From: CAVQMC01 sp963713505
GTDB lineage: Bacteria; Bacteroidota; Ignavibacteria; Ignavibacteriales; Ignavibacteriaceae
Reading direction: 5' to 3'
Length of the DNA stretch: 64,000 nucleotides
Assembly: GCA_963713505.1 (NCBI GenBank)
Contig: CAVQMC010000011.1
Coordinates: 186,001-250,000, forward strand
Made by a program: the position numbers and the translations under genes. Shown here piece by piece: positions 7,185 to 17,057 of the stretch; the stretch's first letter is position 1, and the number at the start of each line of letters is the position of its first letter. The notes under the pieces are model-generated. The model was not told the origin of the DNA. It made no database searches and saw nothing but the letters and a program-made list of their open reading frames with translations.

Positions 7185-9255
7185 ATGATTAAAAATTTAA
7201 AATTATTATTAATCATTTTTACAATATTAGTATTTTCTTTTCCAAACAAAATATTTGCTCAATACCATAACGGCAGCATTACTGTAAATAAGGGGGGATT
7301 CATAACAGATTTGGATGGAAAAGTTCAAAAAGGAACTGTTGAAAATATCGACCAGTTAAATAATCAGAGATCACAAGACTCACCTTTAGACTTTACAGTT
7401 TATCCAAACTTTCCTGTAAGTTCAACATATACAATTTTTAATCCAAAAGATGGCGGGATTTACTGTAATATGGACAGCGATCCTGAAATGGAAATTGTTT
7501 ATGGATCAGATAATATGTTATATGCCAGAAACCTGGACACAACTTCTGTACCTGGCTGGCCTAAAAGTTATACTCAGTATTATGAGGTAGCATGGACTCC
7601 TTCTTTTGGCGATATTGATGGTGATGGTCAAGGAGAAGTAGTTGCAACAGCCGGCGGACCTCTTGGCGGATATCTTTATGCATATAAAAAAGACGGGACA
7701 CAAATATTTAGTATAAATGTTGGTAAATATCCTATGACCCCTGTACTGGCAGATTTAGATGGTGACGGAGCTATGGAAATTATTATGGGAACTAGAACAG
7801 GACAGGTATATGTTTACAAAGGTGATGGTACAGTTTATTCAGGCTGGCCACAGAATATAGATCACTACATAGGTGCCACTCCTGCCGTAGGCGATATCAA
7901 CAATGACGGAACAAAAGAAATATTAGCCGAAGGGAGAAACTTTTTATATGTATGGGACAGTAATGGTAACACTATGCCGGGATTTCCTTATCCCATCTTA
8001 GATTCAACAAACGGATCTACTTCTTATTCTGCTCCTGTACTTGCAGACTTATTCGGCGATGGAAATAGGGAAATAATGTTTTGCTCTCATTCCGATTCTG
8101 CTGGAGCTGGCGGAATTATTTATGCTGTAAATAATGACGGGACTTCTTTACCAGGCTGGCCGCAAACCGTTGAAAATTGGATTTATGCACCGGTTTCAAT
8201 AGCAGATGTCACCGGAGACGGCCAATATAATATTGTTGTTGGAGAGTATGGTTCTTCTCCAACTCCGTCTTTTTATTTATATGCATTTAATATAGATGGA
8301 ACAGTGGTAAGCAATTGGCCTATAGGACCTTTGGATGGAATAGCATGTCAAGCAGCTTTTGCTGACCTTGATAATGATGGACAACTTGAAGTTTTAGTAG
8401 ACCGGAATGCACAAGATGGAGACTTGGGATCTTATGAAGCGTTTAACTTTGACGGTACACCTGTGACAGGATTTCCGCTTCAACTTTCAAAAACAACCAG
8501 CTTCAATCAGCCATGTCTGACTGATTTAAATAATGACGGAATATTAGATATGGTCGGTGGAAGTTTTGAATATGCAACCACACATCAAACTAATGTATAT
8601 GCCTGGAATACCGGGTTTACCATATGATCCGACAAAAGTATTTAACCCGGTTTATCAATATAATGTTCAGCATACCGGTGTTTTCGTTGATCCGTCGAAT
8701 GAAGTTCCTGTTGAACTTACTTCATTTTCTGCAAATGTAATTAATGAAAACAATGTTAATATCAGTTGGAAAACCGCAACCGAAACTAATAATTCATATT
8801 TTGAAATTTATAGAGACAATAAAAAAGTTGCACAAGTAAAAGGTGCAGGAACATCCACAGAAGAAAACACTTATACTTATACTGATAATAATGTAAATAG
8901 TGGATATTATCAATATAAATTATTCCAGGTTGATTTTGACGGAACAAGAAAATTAGCCGGCAAGATTGAAGTAAATGTTAATAGTACGCCTAGTAACTAT
9001 TCACTTTTACAAAATTACCCGAATCCGTTTAATCCAACTACAACTATAAAGTATTCGATTCCAAATGAAAACATTGTAACCTTAAAAGTTTATGATGTGA
9101 TGGGAAGGGAAGTAAAAACTTTGGTTAATTCTAAAGAGCAGGCCGGACTTCATCAAATAAATTTTGATGCAGGTAATTTGGCAAGCGGAGTTTATTATTA
9201 CAGAATAACTGCAGGAAATTTTACTTCTGTTAAAAAGTTGATACTTATGAAATAA
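7185..9255 (+). CDS. Secreted FG-GAP/VCBS-repeat protein with T9SS sorting domain (one frame break)
   Basis: AAAGGAG precedes the ATG. The product is 689 residues when one extra base in GGGTTT (8613-8618) is ignored; as written, the first frame stops at 8627 and the rest continues in the next frame. It has a signal peptide (ending FPNKIFAQ) and at least six FG-GAP/VCBS-like calcium-binding blades (DIDGDGQGEV, DLDGDGAMEI, DINNDGTKEI, DLFGDGNREI, DVTGDGQYNI, DLDNDGQLEV). A fibronectin-like linker begins VPVELTSFSA. The T9SS type A tail (NYPNPFNPTTTIKYSIP to KKLILMK) completes it. Such beta-propellers are usually surface adhesins or scaffold proteins. It appears monocistronic, with a hairpin terminator after it. 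Confidence 0.8.
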
Positions 9256-9270
9256 AATAAGTAAAAATTC

Positions 9271-9300
9271 GGAACCCTCTACAATTTTTGCAGAGGGTTC
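9271..9300 (+). terminator. Hairpin terminator after the FG-GAP protein gene
   Basis: GAACCCTCT (9272-9280) pairs with AGAGGGTTC (9292-9300): a perfect 9-bp stem and 11-base loop. The following T-run is short (ACTATTTT), so termination may be partial. Confidence 0.6.
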
Positions 9301-9335
9301 ACTATTTTAAAGAAGTATTTAATTTGAAATTATAG

Positions 9336-9833
9336 ATGAAAAATTTTAAATACATATCTATCCTAACTCTGTTTATAATAATTTTTCTTCCATCAATCAA
9401 TCTTGCACAGATTGTTAAAGAAGAATCTGATTATACTGTAAGCATTGTATTACCTGAAGCAGCATTTATAGACAGCGTTTTTAGACAACCCAGATTTAAT
9501 CCTTACCCACGTCCAAACAGAAGTAAAGAATATTTTGATCATTTCAAATATTCAGTTAGATATTCAATTAAAGTTGAAGGACATGACAATTCATGGAATT
9601 ATCCGGTAATAGTAACAGTCGTTTCACCTTTAGGCGAAAAACAATCTTTTTATGTAAATTCAGAAAAGAAAAAATTGAATACAGGTCAATTGTATAATTT
9701 TAGACTGGAGATCAATTCTAAAATTAAAGGAATTGCCAGAATGGAAGTTGATATTCCAACTGATTTAATTGATCAATTTTTGGATAAAAATATCCAAGTT
9801 ACACTAGTGGGAAGTGATGTTTATTTGAATTAG
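9336..9833 (+). CDS. Secreted protein of unknown function
   Basis: A 165-residue protein with an N-terminal signal peptide (KYISILTLFIIIFLPSINLA, then Q). The mature part is rich in beta-strand patterns (YSVRYSIKVEGHD, YPVIVTVVSPLGEKQSFYVN, YNFRLEINSKI) and has no cysteines and no T9SS tail. It could be a small periplasmic or outer membrane-associated beta-sandwich protein. It is separated from the FG-GAP gene by a terminator, so it is probably expressed on its own. I do not recognise a family. Confidence 0.6.
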   Translation: MKNFKYISILTLFIIIFLPSINLAQIVKEESDYTVSIVLPEAAFIDSVFRQPRFNPYPRPNRSKEYFDHFKYSVRYSIKVEGHDNSWNYPVIVTVVSPLGEKQSFYVNSEKKKLNTGQLYNFRLEINSKIKGIARMEVDIPTDLIDQFLDKNIQVTLVGSDVYLN

Positions 9834-9897
9834 AGGCATTTCTTATCTTTAATTAACAATTTCGTAATATTTTGTTAACATTCTCTTTAAAGCTATT

Positions 9898-9932
9898 CTT
9901 TATTTATCAGCTGTAAGCTATAATAAATAAAG
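9898..9932 (+). promoter_or_regulatory. Hairpin covering the ribosome binding site of the 38-residue ORF
   Basis: CTTTATTTAT (9898-9907) and ATAAATAAAG (9923-9932) are perfect 10-base inverted repeats, with an inner AGCT/AGCT pair. The right arm overlaps AAAGG, the ribosome binding site of the small ORF starting at 9938, so folding would hide it. The stem is AT-rich and could also simply end the preceding transcript. Confidence 0.4.
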
Positions 9933-9937
9933 GATTA

Positions 9938-10054
9938 ATGATGGAAGAAATTTTAAAATTTTTGCTTGGAATTGTAATTTTAATATCCGTTGTAATTTAT
10001 GATTACAAAAAAAATAAACCCCAAAGAAACGATTCCACTAAGAGATATTATTAA
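9938..10054 (+). CDS. Small single-pass membrane protein (38 residues)
   Basis: ATG at 9938 (or the second ATG at 9941) after AAAGGATTA. The product has a short acidic N-terminus (MMEEILK), one transmembrane helix (FLLGIVILISVVIY), then a basic C-terminus (DYKKNKPQRNDSTKRYY). This in-acidic, out-basic pattern and the good ribosome binding site favour a real small membrane protein. No family is recognised and the neighbours give no clue. A hairpin over the ribosome binding site may control it. Confidence 0.45.
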   Translation: MMEEILKFLLGIVILISVVIYDYKKNKPQRNDSTKRYY

Positions 10055-10076
10055 AAAATGAATACAGTTAAAAAAT

Positions 10077-10108
10077 AATAAAGTATTATTTTTACTACTT
10101 TATTTTTT
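10077..10108 (+). terminator. AT-rich hairpin with T-run
   Basis: AATAAAGTA (10077-10085) pairs with TACTTTATT (10096-10104), followed by a run of T. It lies 22 bases after the small membrane protein gene. The stem is AT-rich, so the strength is uncertain. Confidence 0.45.
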
Positions 10109-10193
10109 ATAACCGAATTGCAAACCTTCAAAAGTTATTCTTTTCATTCATAAAATCAAAAAGAATAATTTTTATTCTCTTATTGAATATTAA

Positions 10194-10611
10194 TTTTTCA
10201 TCTTTTCAGCTGTATATGAAATTTTAAAAAAGGAAAAATTAAACTGTAAAGTTTACACAATTGTTACAGATCCTTTTACTGCGCATCCAATGTGGTTCAT
10301 AAAAAAAAACAGAATTTTATTGTCTTTAGTAAAAATTTAAAAGAAATAGTTAAGCGTAAAATTAATGAAGAAGGAATAAATATTTCCCCTTTTATTGTTA
10401 ATGATTTTATCTGCAAACAAGAAAAAGGTAAAATAGATTTCATTAAGGAATTTAATCTTGGAATTTATCAATATGAAATAAAAAACTGCAGTATACTTTA
10501 AGTGGATTAATTAATGATGAAGGAAAAGATAATTTCTATAAGAAAAACATTGAGAAATTAAATTTAAAAAGCGGAACCTCTGATATATCTGAATATATTT
10601 TTAATAATTAG
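10194..10611 (+). pseudogene. Remnant of an MGDG-synthase/MurG-like lipid glycosyltransferase
   Basis: Three reading frames joined in order give the C-terminal part of a GT28-type glycosyltransferase. They read VYEILKKEKLNCKVYTIVTD then PFTAHPMWFIKK; then NFIVFSKNLKEIVKRKINEE and ISPFIVNDFICK; then SGLINDEGKDNFYKKN to SDISEYIFNN. The phrases VTDPFTAHPMWF and VFS are typical of monogalactosyldiacylglycerol synthase and processive diacylglycerol glucosyltransferases. The first break is at the A9 run 10301-10309, the second near 10490-10500, and the N-terminal half is absent (an in-frame TAA at 10191-10193). Loss of the N-terminal half makes this a true remnant rather than a base-calling problem. 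Confidence 0.6.
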
Positions 10612-10663
10612 TTTAATGTGTAAACCGCAATTTGAAATCTAATAAGATTTCTATAATTTTCCG

Positions 10664-10712
10664 TGGGCGATGGAGTTCGCCTTTAAATGCCCGCCGGCTG
10701 ATAACTCCTGCT
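10664..10712 (+). ncRNA. Fluoride riboswitch (crcB motif)
   Basis: The core GGGCGATGGAGTTCGCC (10665-10681) followed by GCCCGCCGGCTGATAACTCC and TGC matches the crcB RNA motif: the conserved GGNGATGGNGTTCNNCC stem-loop and the CTGATRACTCCTRC element that pairs back to form the pseudoknot. It sits 31 bases before crcB, whose product exports fluoride. Fluoride binding is expected to turn on crcB and the DUF190 gene. A TATAAT at 10652-10657 is a possible -10 element; the matching -35 is not convincing. Confidence 0.92.
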
Positions 10713-10742
10713 TTTAATGTTTAACATTTTAATTAGGATAAT

Positions 10743-11111
10743 ATGAATTATTTTTTAGTTGCAATCGGCTCTGCTTTTGGAGGAGCACTTCGTTACTGGC
10801 TTTCCAGTTTTGTTTACAAATTTCTTCCTGCTAACTTTTCATACGGAACACTTTCGGTTAATATTATCGGAAGTTTCATACTTGGAATCTTAATGTATTT
10901 TATGAACGACAGGGAATTAATAAGTCCGGAGTTAAGATTAATTTTAGCAGTAGGTTTCTGCGGGGGTTTTACAACGTTTTCAACATTTTCTCTTGAAACT
11001 ATGAACTTACTGAGAGATTCCGAATTTTTATTAGCATTTATTAACATATTTTCAAACATTATATTGTGTTTGGCGGCAGTATTATTAGCTTATTTACTTT
11101 CACAAGAATAA
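10743..11111 (+). CDS. crcB: Fluoride channel CrcB/Fluc
   Basis: A 122-residue membrane protein with four hydrophobic helices. Family hallmarks are present: GSAFGGALRYWLS at the N-terminus, YGTLSVNIIGSFILG (the NxxG(S/C)F segment with the pore Asn), and GFCGGFTTFSTFSLET, which holds the phenylalanine-box and central sodium-site region. It works as a dual-topology dimer that lets fluoride leave the cell passively. The length is normal. It lies under a fluoride riboswitch and 14 bases before a DUF190 gene, which is the usual pairing. GGATA before the ATG acts as a weak ribosome binding site. Confidence 0.95.
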   Translation: MNYFLVAIGSAFGGALRYWLSSFVYKFLPANFSYGTLSVNIIGSFILGILMYFMNDRELISPELRLILAVGFCGGFTTFSTFSLETMNLLRDSEFLLAFINIFSNIILCLAAVLLAYLLSQE

Positions 11112-11125
11112 AGGGAGTTTGAATT

Positions 11126-11479
11126 ATGCAAATAAGCGGAGATGCAAAATTATTAAGAATTTTTTTAGGTGAATCAGATACAATTCATTCAACTTCAGTT
11201 TATGAAAGAATTGTACTTGAAGCCCGAAAATCAGGTTTAGCAGGTGCTACAGTTTTTAAAGGAATTATGGGCTTCGGCGGTTCAAGCAGAATTCATACTT
11301 CTAAAATTTTAAGGTTATCAGAGGACCTTCCTTTAATAATAGAGATTGTTGATGATATAAAAAAGATAGAAGAATTTTTGCCTGTAATCGATAACATTTT
11401 TGAAGAAGCTAACTGCGGCGGTTTGATTACGATTGAAAAAGCTGAAATTATTAAATATACCGCAAATACAAAAAAATAA
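11126..11479 (+). CDS. DUF190 (PII-like) protein of the fluoride operon
   Basis: A 117-residue soluble protein of the DUF190 family: GDAKLLRIFLGESD, YERIVLEARKSGLAGATVFKG and GFGGSSRIHTSKILRLSEDL, the last being the conserved loop that binds ligand in PII-like folds. DUF190 genes very often follow crcB, and structural work places them in the PII-like ferredoxin fold, but their role in fluoride resistance is unproven. It is preceded by AAAGGGAG and certainly shares the riboswitch-controlled transcript. The following 205 bases to the next gene hold no evident element. Confidence 0.9.
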   Translation: MQISGDAKLLRIFLGESDTIHSTSVYERIVLEARKSGLAGATVFKGIMGFGGSSRIHTSKILRLSEDLPLIIEIVDDIKKIEEFLPVIDNIFEEANCGGLITIEKAEIIKYTANTKK

Positions 11480-11684
11480 ATATTAATTGGGGTTATTATA
11501 AAATAGTAAATTATTATATCTGAAATTTATTATCTTTATAAGTAATTTTAGACAAAAATAATATTAAATATATTTAATAATTTATTATAAACAATTAAAG
11601 TCAATGGGTAATTAACCTGCCTATAAATTAATATTGAAAATTTTATTAAAATCTTTAAAGGCTTTTTAATTTAATCGTAAATAA

Positions 11685-12764
11685 ATGCAGGATTCAAAAG
11701 TTAAAATATTAGTTGCCGAAGATGAAAATATCATTGCAATTGATATTAAACTGACACTTCAAAAAATTGGTTACTCTGTTACCTCAATTGTTAAAACCGG
11801 CGAAAAAGCAATTGATCAGGCCGCAGTTGATAATCCGGATTTAATTTTAATGGATATTTCTTTAGCCGGAATCTTAGACGGTATAGAAGCGGCAGATATA
11901 ATCTCCAGAAAATATAACATTCCTGTTGTTTACTTAACTGCTTTAACTGATGAAGAAACTCTTCAAAGAGCAAGAGTAACGGAGCCGTTCGGCTATCTTT
12001 TAAAACCTTTTGATGAAAGAGCTCTGCACACAACTATTGAAATGGCTTTGTACAAACATAAAGTTGATACAGAATTAAAAAGAAGAACCAAAGAACTTGA
12101 AGAAGAAAAAATAAAAAGTGATAAATTGCTTCATAATATTTTCCCAGCAGAAATTGTAAAAGAATTAAAACAAAAGGGTATCGTTTCTCCCAAATATTAT
12201 AATATGGTATCTATTTTATTTACGGATTTTCATGATTTTACTTCTATTTCCTCAAGGCTTTCACCTGAAATTTTGTTGAAAGAGCTAAATGATATTTTCA
12301 CAAACTTCGATACGATAATTGAAAAACTCGGTTTGGAAAAATTAAAGACAATCGGTGATTCATACATGGTCGGCGGCGGAATTCCAAAAGAATCTGATAA
12401 CCATGCAATTAAAATAGTTATGGCTGCTCTCGAAATGCAGAAGTATCTTGAAAACAGAAATAAAAATTCAGAGTTAAAATGGAATATGCGGGCCGGAATT
12501 CATTCAGGTCATGCAGTTGCCGGTATTGTAGGAACACAAAAATTTACTTACGATGTTTGGGGTGATACTGTTAATATTGCAAGCAGAATGGAAACTAATT
12601 GTGAACCCGGAAGAATAAATGTGTCCGGTAAAACTTATGAACTGATAAAAGACTATTTTAATTGTGATTATAGAGGAAAATTTGATGCTAAAGGTAAAGG
12701 AAAAATTGATATGTATTTTGTTTGTGAAGCTAAAGAAAATTTAGTCCCGGATTTAGTAAAATAA
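11685..12764 (+). CDS. Response regulator with class III adenylate cyclase output domain
   Basis: A 359-residue cytoplasmic protein. Residues 5-120 are a CheY-like receiver (acidic E12/D13, phosphoacceptor D57 in LILMDISL, K107 in LLKPFDE). A coiled-coil linker (about 125-150, with NIFPAEIVKEL) leads to a class III nucleotidyl cyclase domain, about 170-345. Metal-binding D181 (LFTDFHDFT) and D225 (KTIGDSYMVGGG) are present. The purine-selecting pair is K221 and D290 (FTYDVWGD), which specifies ATP, and the transition-state N297/R301 are in VNIASRM. It should therefore make cAMP as a homodimer when phosphorylated. The large PAS kinase downstream is the obvious candidate partner, but the gap of 146 bases means separate transcription is possible. 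Confidence 0.88.
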   Translation: MQDSKVKILVAEDENIIAIDIKLTLQKIGYSVTSIVKTGEKAIDQAAVDNPDLILMDISLAGILDGIEAADIISRKYNIPVVYLTALTDEETLQRARVTEPFGYLLKPFDERALHTTIEMALYKHKVDTELKRRTKELEEEKIKSDKLLHNIFPAEIVKELKQKGIVSPKYYNMVSILFTDFHDFTSISSRLSPEILLKELNDIFTNFDTIIEKLGLEKLKTIGDSYMVGGGIPKESDNHAIKIVMAALEMQKYLENRNKNSELKWNMRAGIHSGHAVAGIVGTQKFTYDVWGDTVNIASRMETNCEPGRINVSGKTYELIKDYFNCDYRGKFDAKGKGKIDMYFVCEAKENLVPDLVK

Positions 12765-12910
12765 CCTTCCGTGCATCTAGCATATCGTTTATAATTACAT
12801 TCAAAAATTTAATTTTTGTGAGATGTGTCATTAATATCATCACATTCAATTGTTATTTTTTTTGAGTTTAAACCTGGATTATCTTCAATCCTTCATATTT
12901 AATATTTTAA

Positions 12911-15900
12911 ATGAAATCAAACAATAATATATCCCTGAATTTAATTCCCTTTAAAAATGCAAAAGATGCTGCTTTAGTACTTGATAATTCATACAATATT
13001 AAAGAGAGTAATAAAAGTATTCAAAGTTTATACGGATGCACGCATAAATATTTGATTGGCAAAAATATTTCGGAATTAATTCACTCAGAAGAAAAAAATA
13101 AATTAGAAGAAAAAATAAAATTAACAAAAAGTAAAAAAGGTGTATTATTTGAATCAAAAGGATTAAAAATAGATGGTACAATATTCCCGGTTGTAATTAG
13201 TATCAATCCCTTTATGATAGATAAGAAAAAACATTTTCTTTGTATTATTAGGGATAATACTCTGTATGAAAAGATATTAAATAAAAAAGAACAGCAGATA
13301 AATACTTATAGAAAAGTTGCTGATAATTTCCCAGATATAATTTGCAGGTTAAATAAAAAACATAAAATTATTTATATCAATCCTGTCATTGAACAATTAT
13401 TAAATAAAAAACCCGATCAAATATTAGGAAAATCTTTTTTCGAAATTGGTTTAACTAAAAAAGTATCTAATAATGCAGATAAATTACTCTCCTTTGTATT
13501 TAATACCGGAAAAGAAAATTTTTTAGATTTTATTATTAAAACCAACTCGGGAACAAGATTATTCAATACTAGATTCATACCCGAAATTTCATCAAAAGGT
13601 AATGTAGAAACTATTCTTGGAATTATCAGAGATGTTACCGAAATAAGAAAATTAGACGAAGCAAGAAATGTATTAGCTTCTATTGTCGAATATTCTGATG
13701 ATGCTATAATAGCTAAAACTTTAAGCGGAAAAATTGTCAGCTGGAATAAAGGCGCCGAAAAGATATATGGTTATAGGTCTGAAGAGGTTATTAATAAAAA
13801 TGTCGATTTAATAATTCCTGAAGATAAAAAGAAAGAGCAAAAACTTCTTCTCCAAAAAGTAAGAGAAGGAAAAGGAATTGAAAATCATGAAACCGAAAGA
13901 ATTAGAAAAGATGGAGTTAGAATAAATGTTTCCGTTACATTTTCTCCAATTAAAGATAAAAAAGGAAAAGCTACAGGAATATCTGTTATTGCAAGAGATA
14001 TAACCAGACAAAAAATAATAGAAAAAGAGTATAAGGTCAGCGAAGAAAAATTTCGTTCAATAGCCGAAAATATACAGGAAGTATTTTATATAAGAGAAAG
14101 AGATTCCCAAAAAAGAACTGAAAAAATGGCATATGTGAGTCAGGCATATGAAGAAGTTTGGCAGAAGAGTACTATTAGAATTATATAAAAACCCCACCGC
14201 TTTTATGGACATTATTTTACCTGAATATCACGACATTGTAAAAACTGCTTTAAAAGAACAATGGGATGGAAAACAAACCGATATTATTTATTGCATAAAA
14301 AGAGAAGATGGTACAATTAAATGGATTAGAGACAAAGCCTTCCCTTTAATTGATGAAGCAAATAATATCAATAAAGTTATAGGTGTTGCAGAAGATATTT
14401 CCGATAAGAAAGTTGCTGAAGATAAATTAAAAGATGCACTAAGAAGAGAACGGAAAGCCGTAACAGAAATTGAAGAAGTTACAGGCAGGGTTGCCTTTCT
14501 TTCGGAAGCTACTGCAATTTTAAATTCATCTTTAGATTATAAACTTACTTTAGATAGTTTGGGTAAATTATTAACTCCGGAATTTGCAGATTGGTTTATA
14601 GTCGACATTTTAGAAAATAACGGGAAAATTAACCACCTGACAATTTCTAATGAAAATCCGGATAAAGTTGAACTTGTAAAGAAATTCAGAGAAAAATATC
14701 CTCCCGGGAAGAATGTTGATACCGGTGTTTATAAAGTTGTAAGTACAAAAAAATCCGAATTTTATTCCAACATTAAAAACAAATTGTTAAAAGAATATTC
14801 GGCCAATACTGAATATTATAAACTAATAAAAGAACTTAAACTCAAATCAATAATGATTATTCCTCTTATTGCCAGGGGAATAGTACTAGGAGCAATTACT
14901 ATCGGCTCTTCCAAAACGGGCAAAAGATTTAAGAAAGAGGATTTAAGTTTTGCAGAAAATTTAGCTCAAAGAGCTGCTATTGCAATAGATAATGCAATTT
15001 TATATAAAGAATCTAAAAATTTAAATGAGAAATTAGAACAGAGGGTCAAAGAAAGAACTCATCAATTAGAAAAAACAAATATTGAACTTCATAATGAAAT
15101 TAATGAACGGAAGAAAATTGAAGACATTTTAAGAGAACAAGCACAAGTTATTGATCAAATTCATGATTCGGTAATTTCAACGGATCTTGAAGGTTATATT
15201 ATTAATTGGAATAACGGATCTGAAAAGATATTTGGCTACAAAGCTGAAGAAATGATAGGTAAGCATATTTCCAAATTATTCACTAAATCCGAATTTAATT
15301 TTTTAAGAGATGAAATCATTAATCCTTTAAAAGAAAAAGGCAATTTGGAAGTTGAAGTAAAACTTGTGCGAAAATCAGGAGATGTATTTAATGGTTTATT
15401 ATCGCTTTCCATTTTAAATGATTCAAACGGTAAGTTAAGAGGAATGATTGGTTATACTATGGATATAACCGAACGTAAAAAAGCTGAAGAAGCTTTAAGG
15501 AAAGCACACGATGAATTAGAATTGAGAGTACAAGAAAGAACCAGTGATTTAATAAAAACAAATGAGGCCTTACAAGAAGAAATAATTGAAAGAAGAAGAG
15601 CTGAAAAAGCACTAATAGAAAGAGATCAAAGATTAAGAGCTTCACTTGAAGCATCAGAAACTGGAACTTTCCGCTGGGATATACAGACAAATCAAATTGA
15701 ATTAGATGAAAATCTGCAGAGAATGCTTGGGAAAAATCCTGGCACTAAAGTGACAAATCTTAGTGATTATATCGATTTTATTCACCCTAATGATTTAACA
15801 AATTTTAAAACAGCAATTGAAAAATGTGTGAATGAAGGTACTGACTTTGATATGGAATATAGAATAATTTGGCCGGATCAAAGTATCCATTGGCTTCTTG

Positions 15901-17048
15901 ATAAAGGAAAGACAATTAAAGATGACGAAGGCAAGCCTTTATATATGACGGGTGCCTGTGTTGATATAACTGAAATGAAAGCTGTTAAAAAAGAAAGAGC
16001 TGATCTATTAAATGAAATTGAAAAACAAAAATTAAGAATTGATAATATTATTTCTACAATTCCGGGAGTTGTATGGGAGACATGGGGAAGACCGGATGAA
16101 GAAAAACAGCGATTGGATTATGTAAATAACTATGTTGAAACAATGCTTGGTTATACAACTAAAGAATGGCTTGAAACTCCAAACTTTTGGTTGTCTATAG
16201 TTCATCCGGATGATAAGGAAAAAGCTGCAAGAGAAGCTAAAGAAATATTTGATTCTGGAAAAGGCGGTACTAGCCAATATAGATGGATTACAAAGGATGG
16301 AAATTCTGTTTGGGTTGAAACACAATCTGTTGTGTTTAAGAATGCTGAAAACAAACCTGTGGGTATGAGAGGAGTATCGTTAGACATAAGTGAACGAAAA
16401 AAAGCTCAACAGATGATTGAAACTTCCTTAAGAGAAAAAGAAATTTTACTGAAAGAAATTCATCATAGAGTAAAAAATAATCTTCAAATACTTTCGAGTC
16501 TTTTAAATCTTCAATCTAATTATATGAAGGATAAACATGCTTTGGAAGTATTTAAGGAAAGCCAAAACCGTATAAAATCTATGGCTTTGGTGCATGAAAA
16601 ACTTTATCAATCAAAGGATTTGTTTAAAATAGATTTTCAAGGTTATGTAAGAGATTTAACAAGTAATTTGGTAAAATCCTATAGAGTAAAAACAAGTGCT
16701 GTGCGATTAAAGTTAGAAGTGGAAGATATATTCTTATCAATTGATGAGGCAATTACCCTGGGTTTAATAATAAATGAATTGGTTTCGAATTCGTTAAAGT
16801 ATGCGTTTCCTGAAGGCAAAGAAGGAGAACTTTGCGTGAGTTTAAAGTCTCTCGATAATGATTCTTCCGAGTTAAAAGTAAAGGATAATGGAATAGGTTT
16901 ACCTGAAGGATTTAATATAAAAGAAACCGGAACTTTGGGAATTCAATTAGTAGATACATTGACAGAACAATTAGATGGTATTATAAATATAGAAAATAAA
17001 AATGGAGCGGAATTTAAAATTAAATTTCCGCTCCATCAAGAATTTTAG
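12911..17048 (+). CDS. Multi-PAS/GAF sensor histidine kinase, HisKA_2 type (one frame break)
   Basis: Full length is 1378 residues if one extra base near 14173-14180 is ignored (WQKST then LELYKNPTAF); as written, the first frame stops at 14188 and the rest continues in the next. About seven PAS domains are visible: ALVLDNSYNIKESN, DIICRLNKKHKIIYIN, DAIIAKTLSGKIVSWN, the split one around the break, DSVISTDLEGYIINWN, TGTFRWDIQTNQIELD and GVVWETWGRPDE. A GAF domain near residue 580 and coiled coils lie between them. The end is a HisKA_2 dimerisation/phosphoacceptor motif (KEIHHRVKNNLQILSSLLNL) and a HATPase domain (NELVSNSLKYAFPEG, DNGIGLP, GTLGIQLVDTL). No transmembrane segment is seen, so it is probably a soluble sensor. 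The last codons overlap the terminator of the convergent cytochrome operon. Confidence 0.87.
17002..17036 (-). terminator. Intrinsic terminator of the cytochrome operon, inside the kinase gene
   Basis: ATGGAGCGGAATTT (17002-17015) pairs with AAATTTCCGCTCCAT (17022-17036) with one bulged base. On the minus strand the hairpin is followed by TTTTTATTTT. It lies 21 bases after the ImcH-like stop codon at 17058, so it should end the multiheme operon transcript, while also being the last sense codons of the kinase. Confidence 0.75.
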
Positions 17049-17057
17049 ATTCTCTGT

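Noticed and set aside
10632..10657. Sigma70-like TTGAAA/TATAAT promoter before the fluoride riboswitch
   Set aside because: The spacing is only 14 bases and the phylum uses a different primary promoter consensus; only the TATAAT is mentioned as possible.
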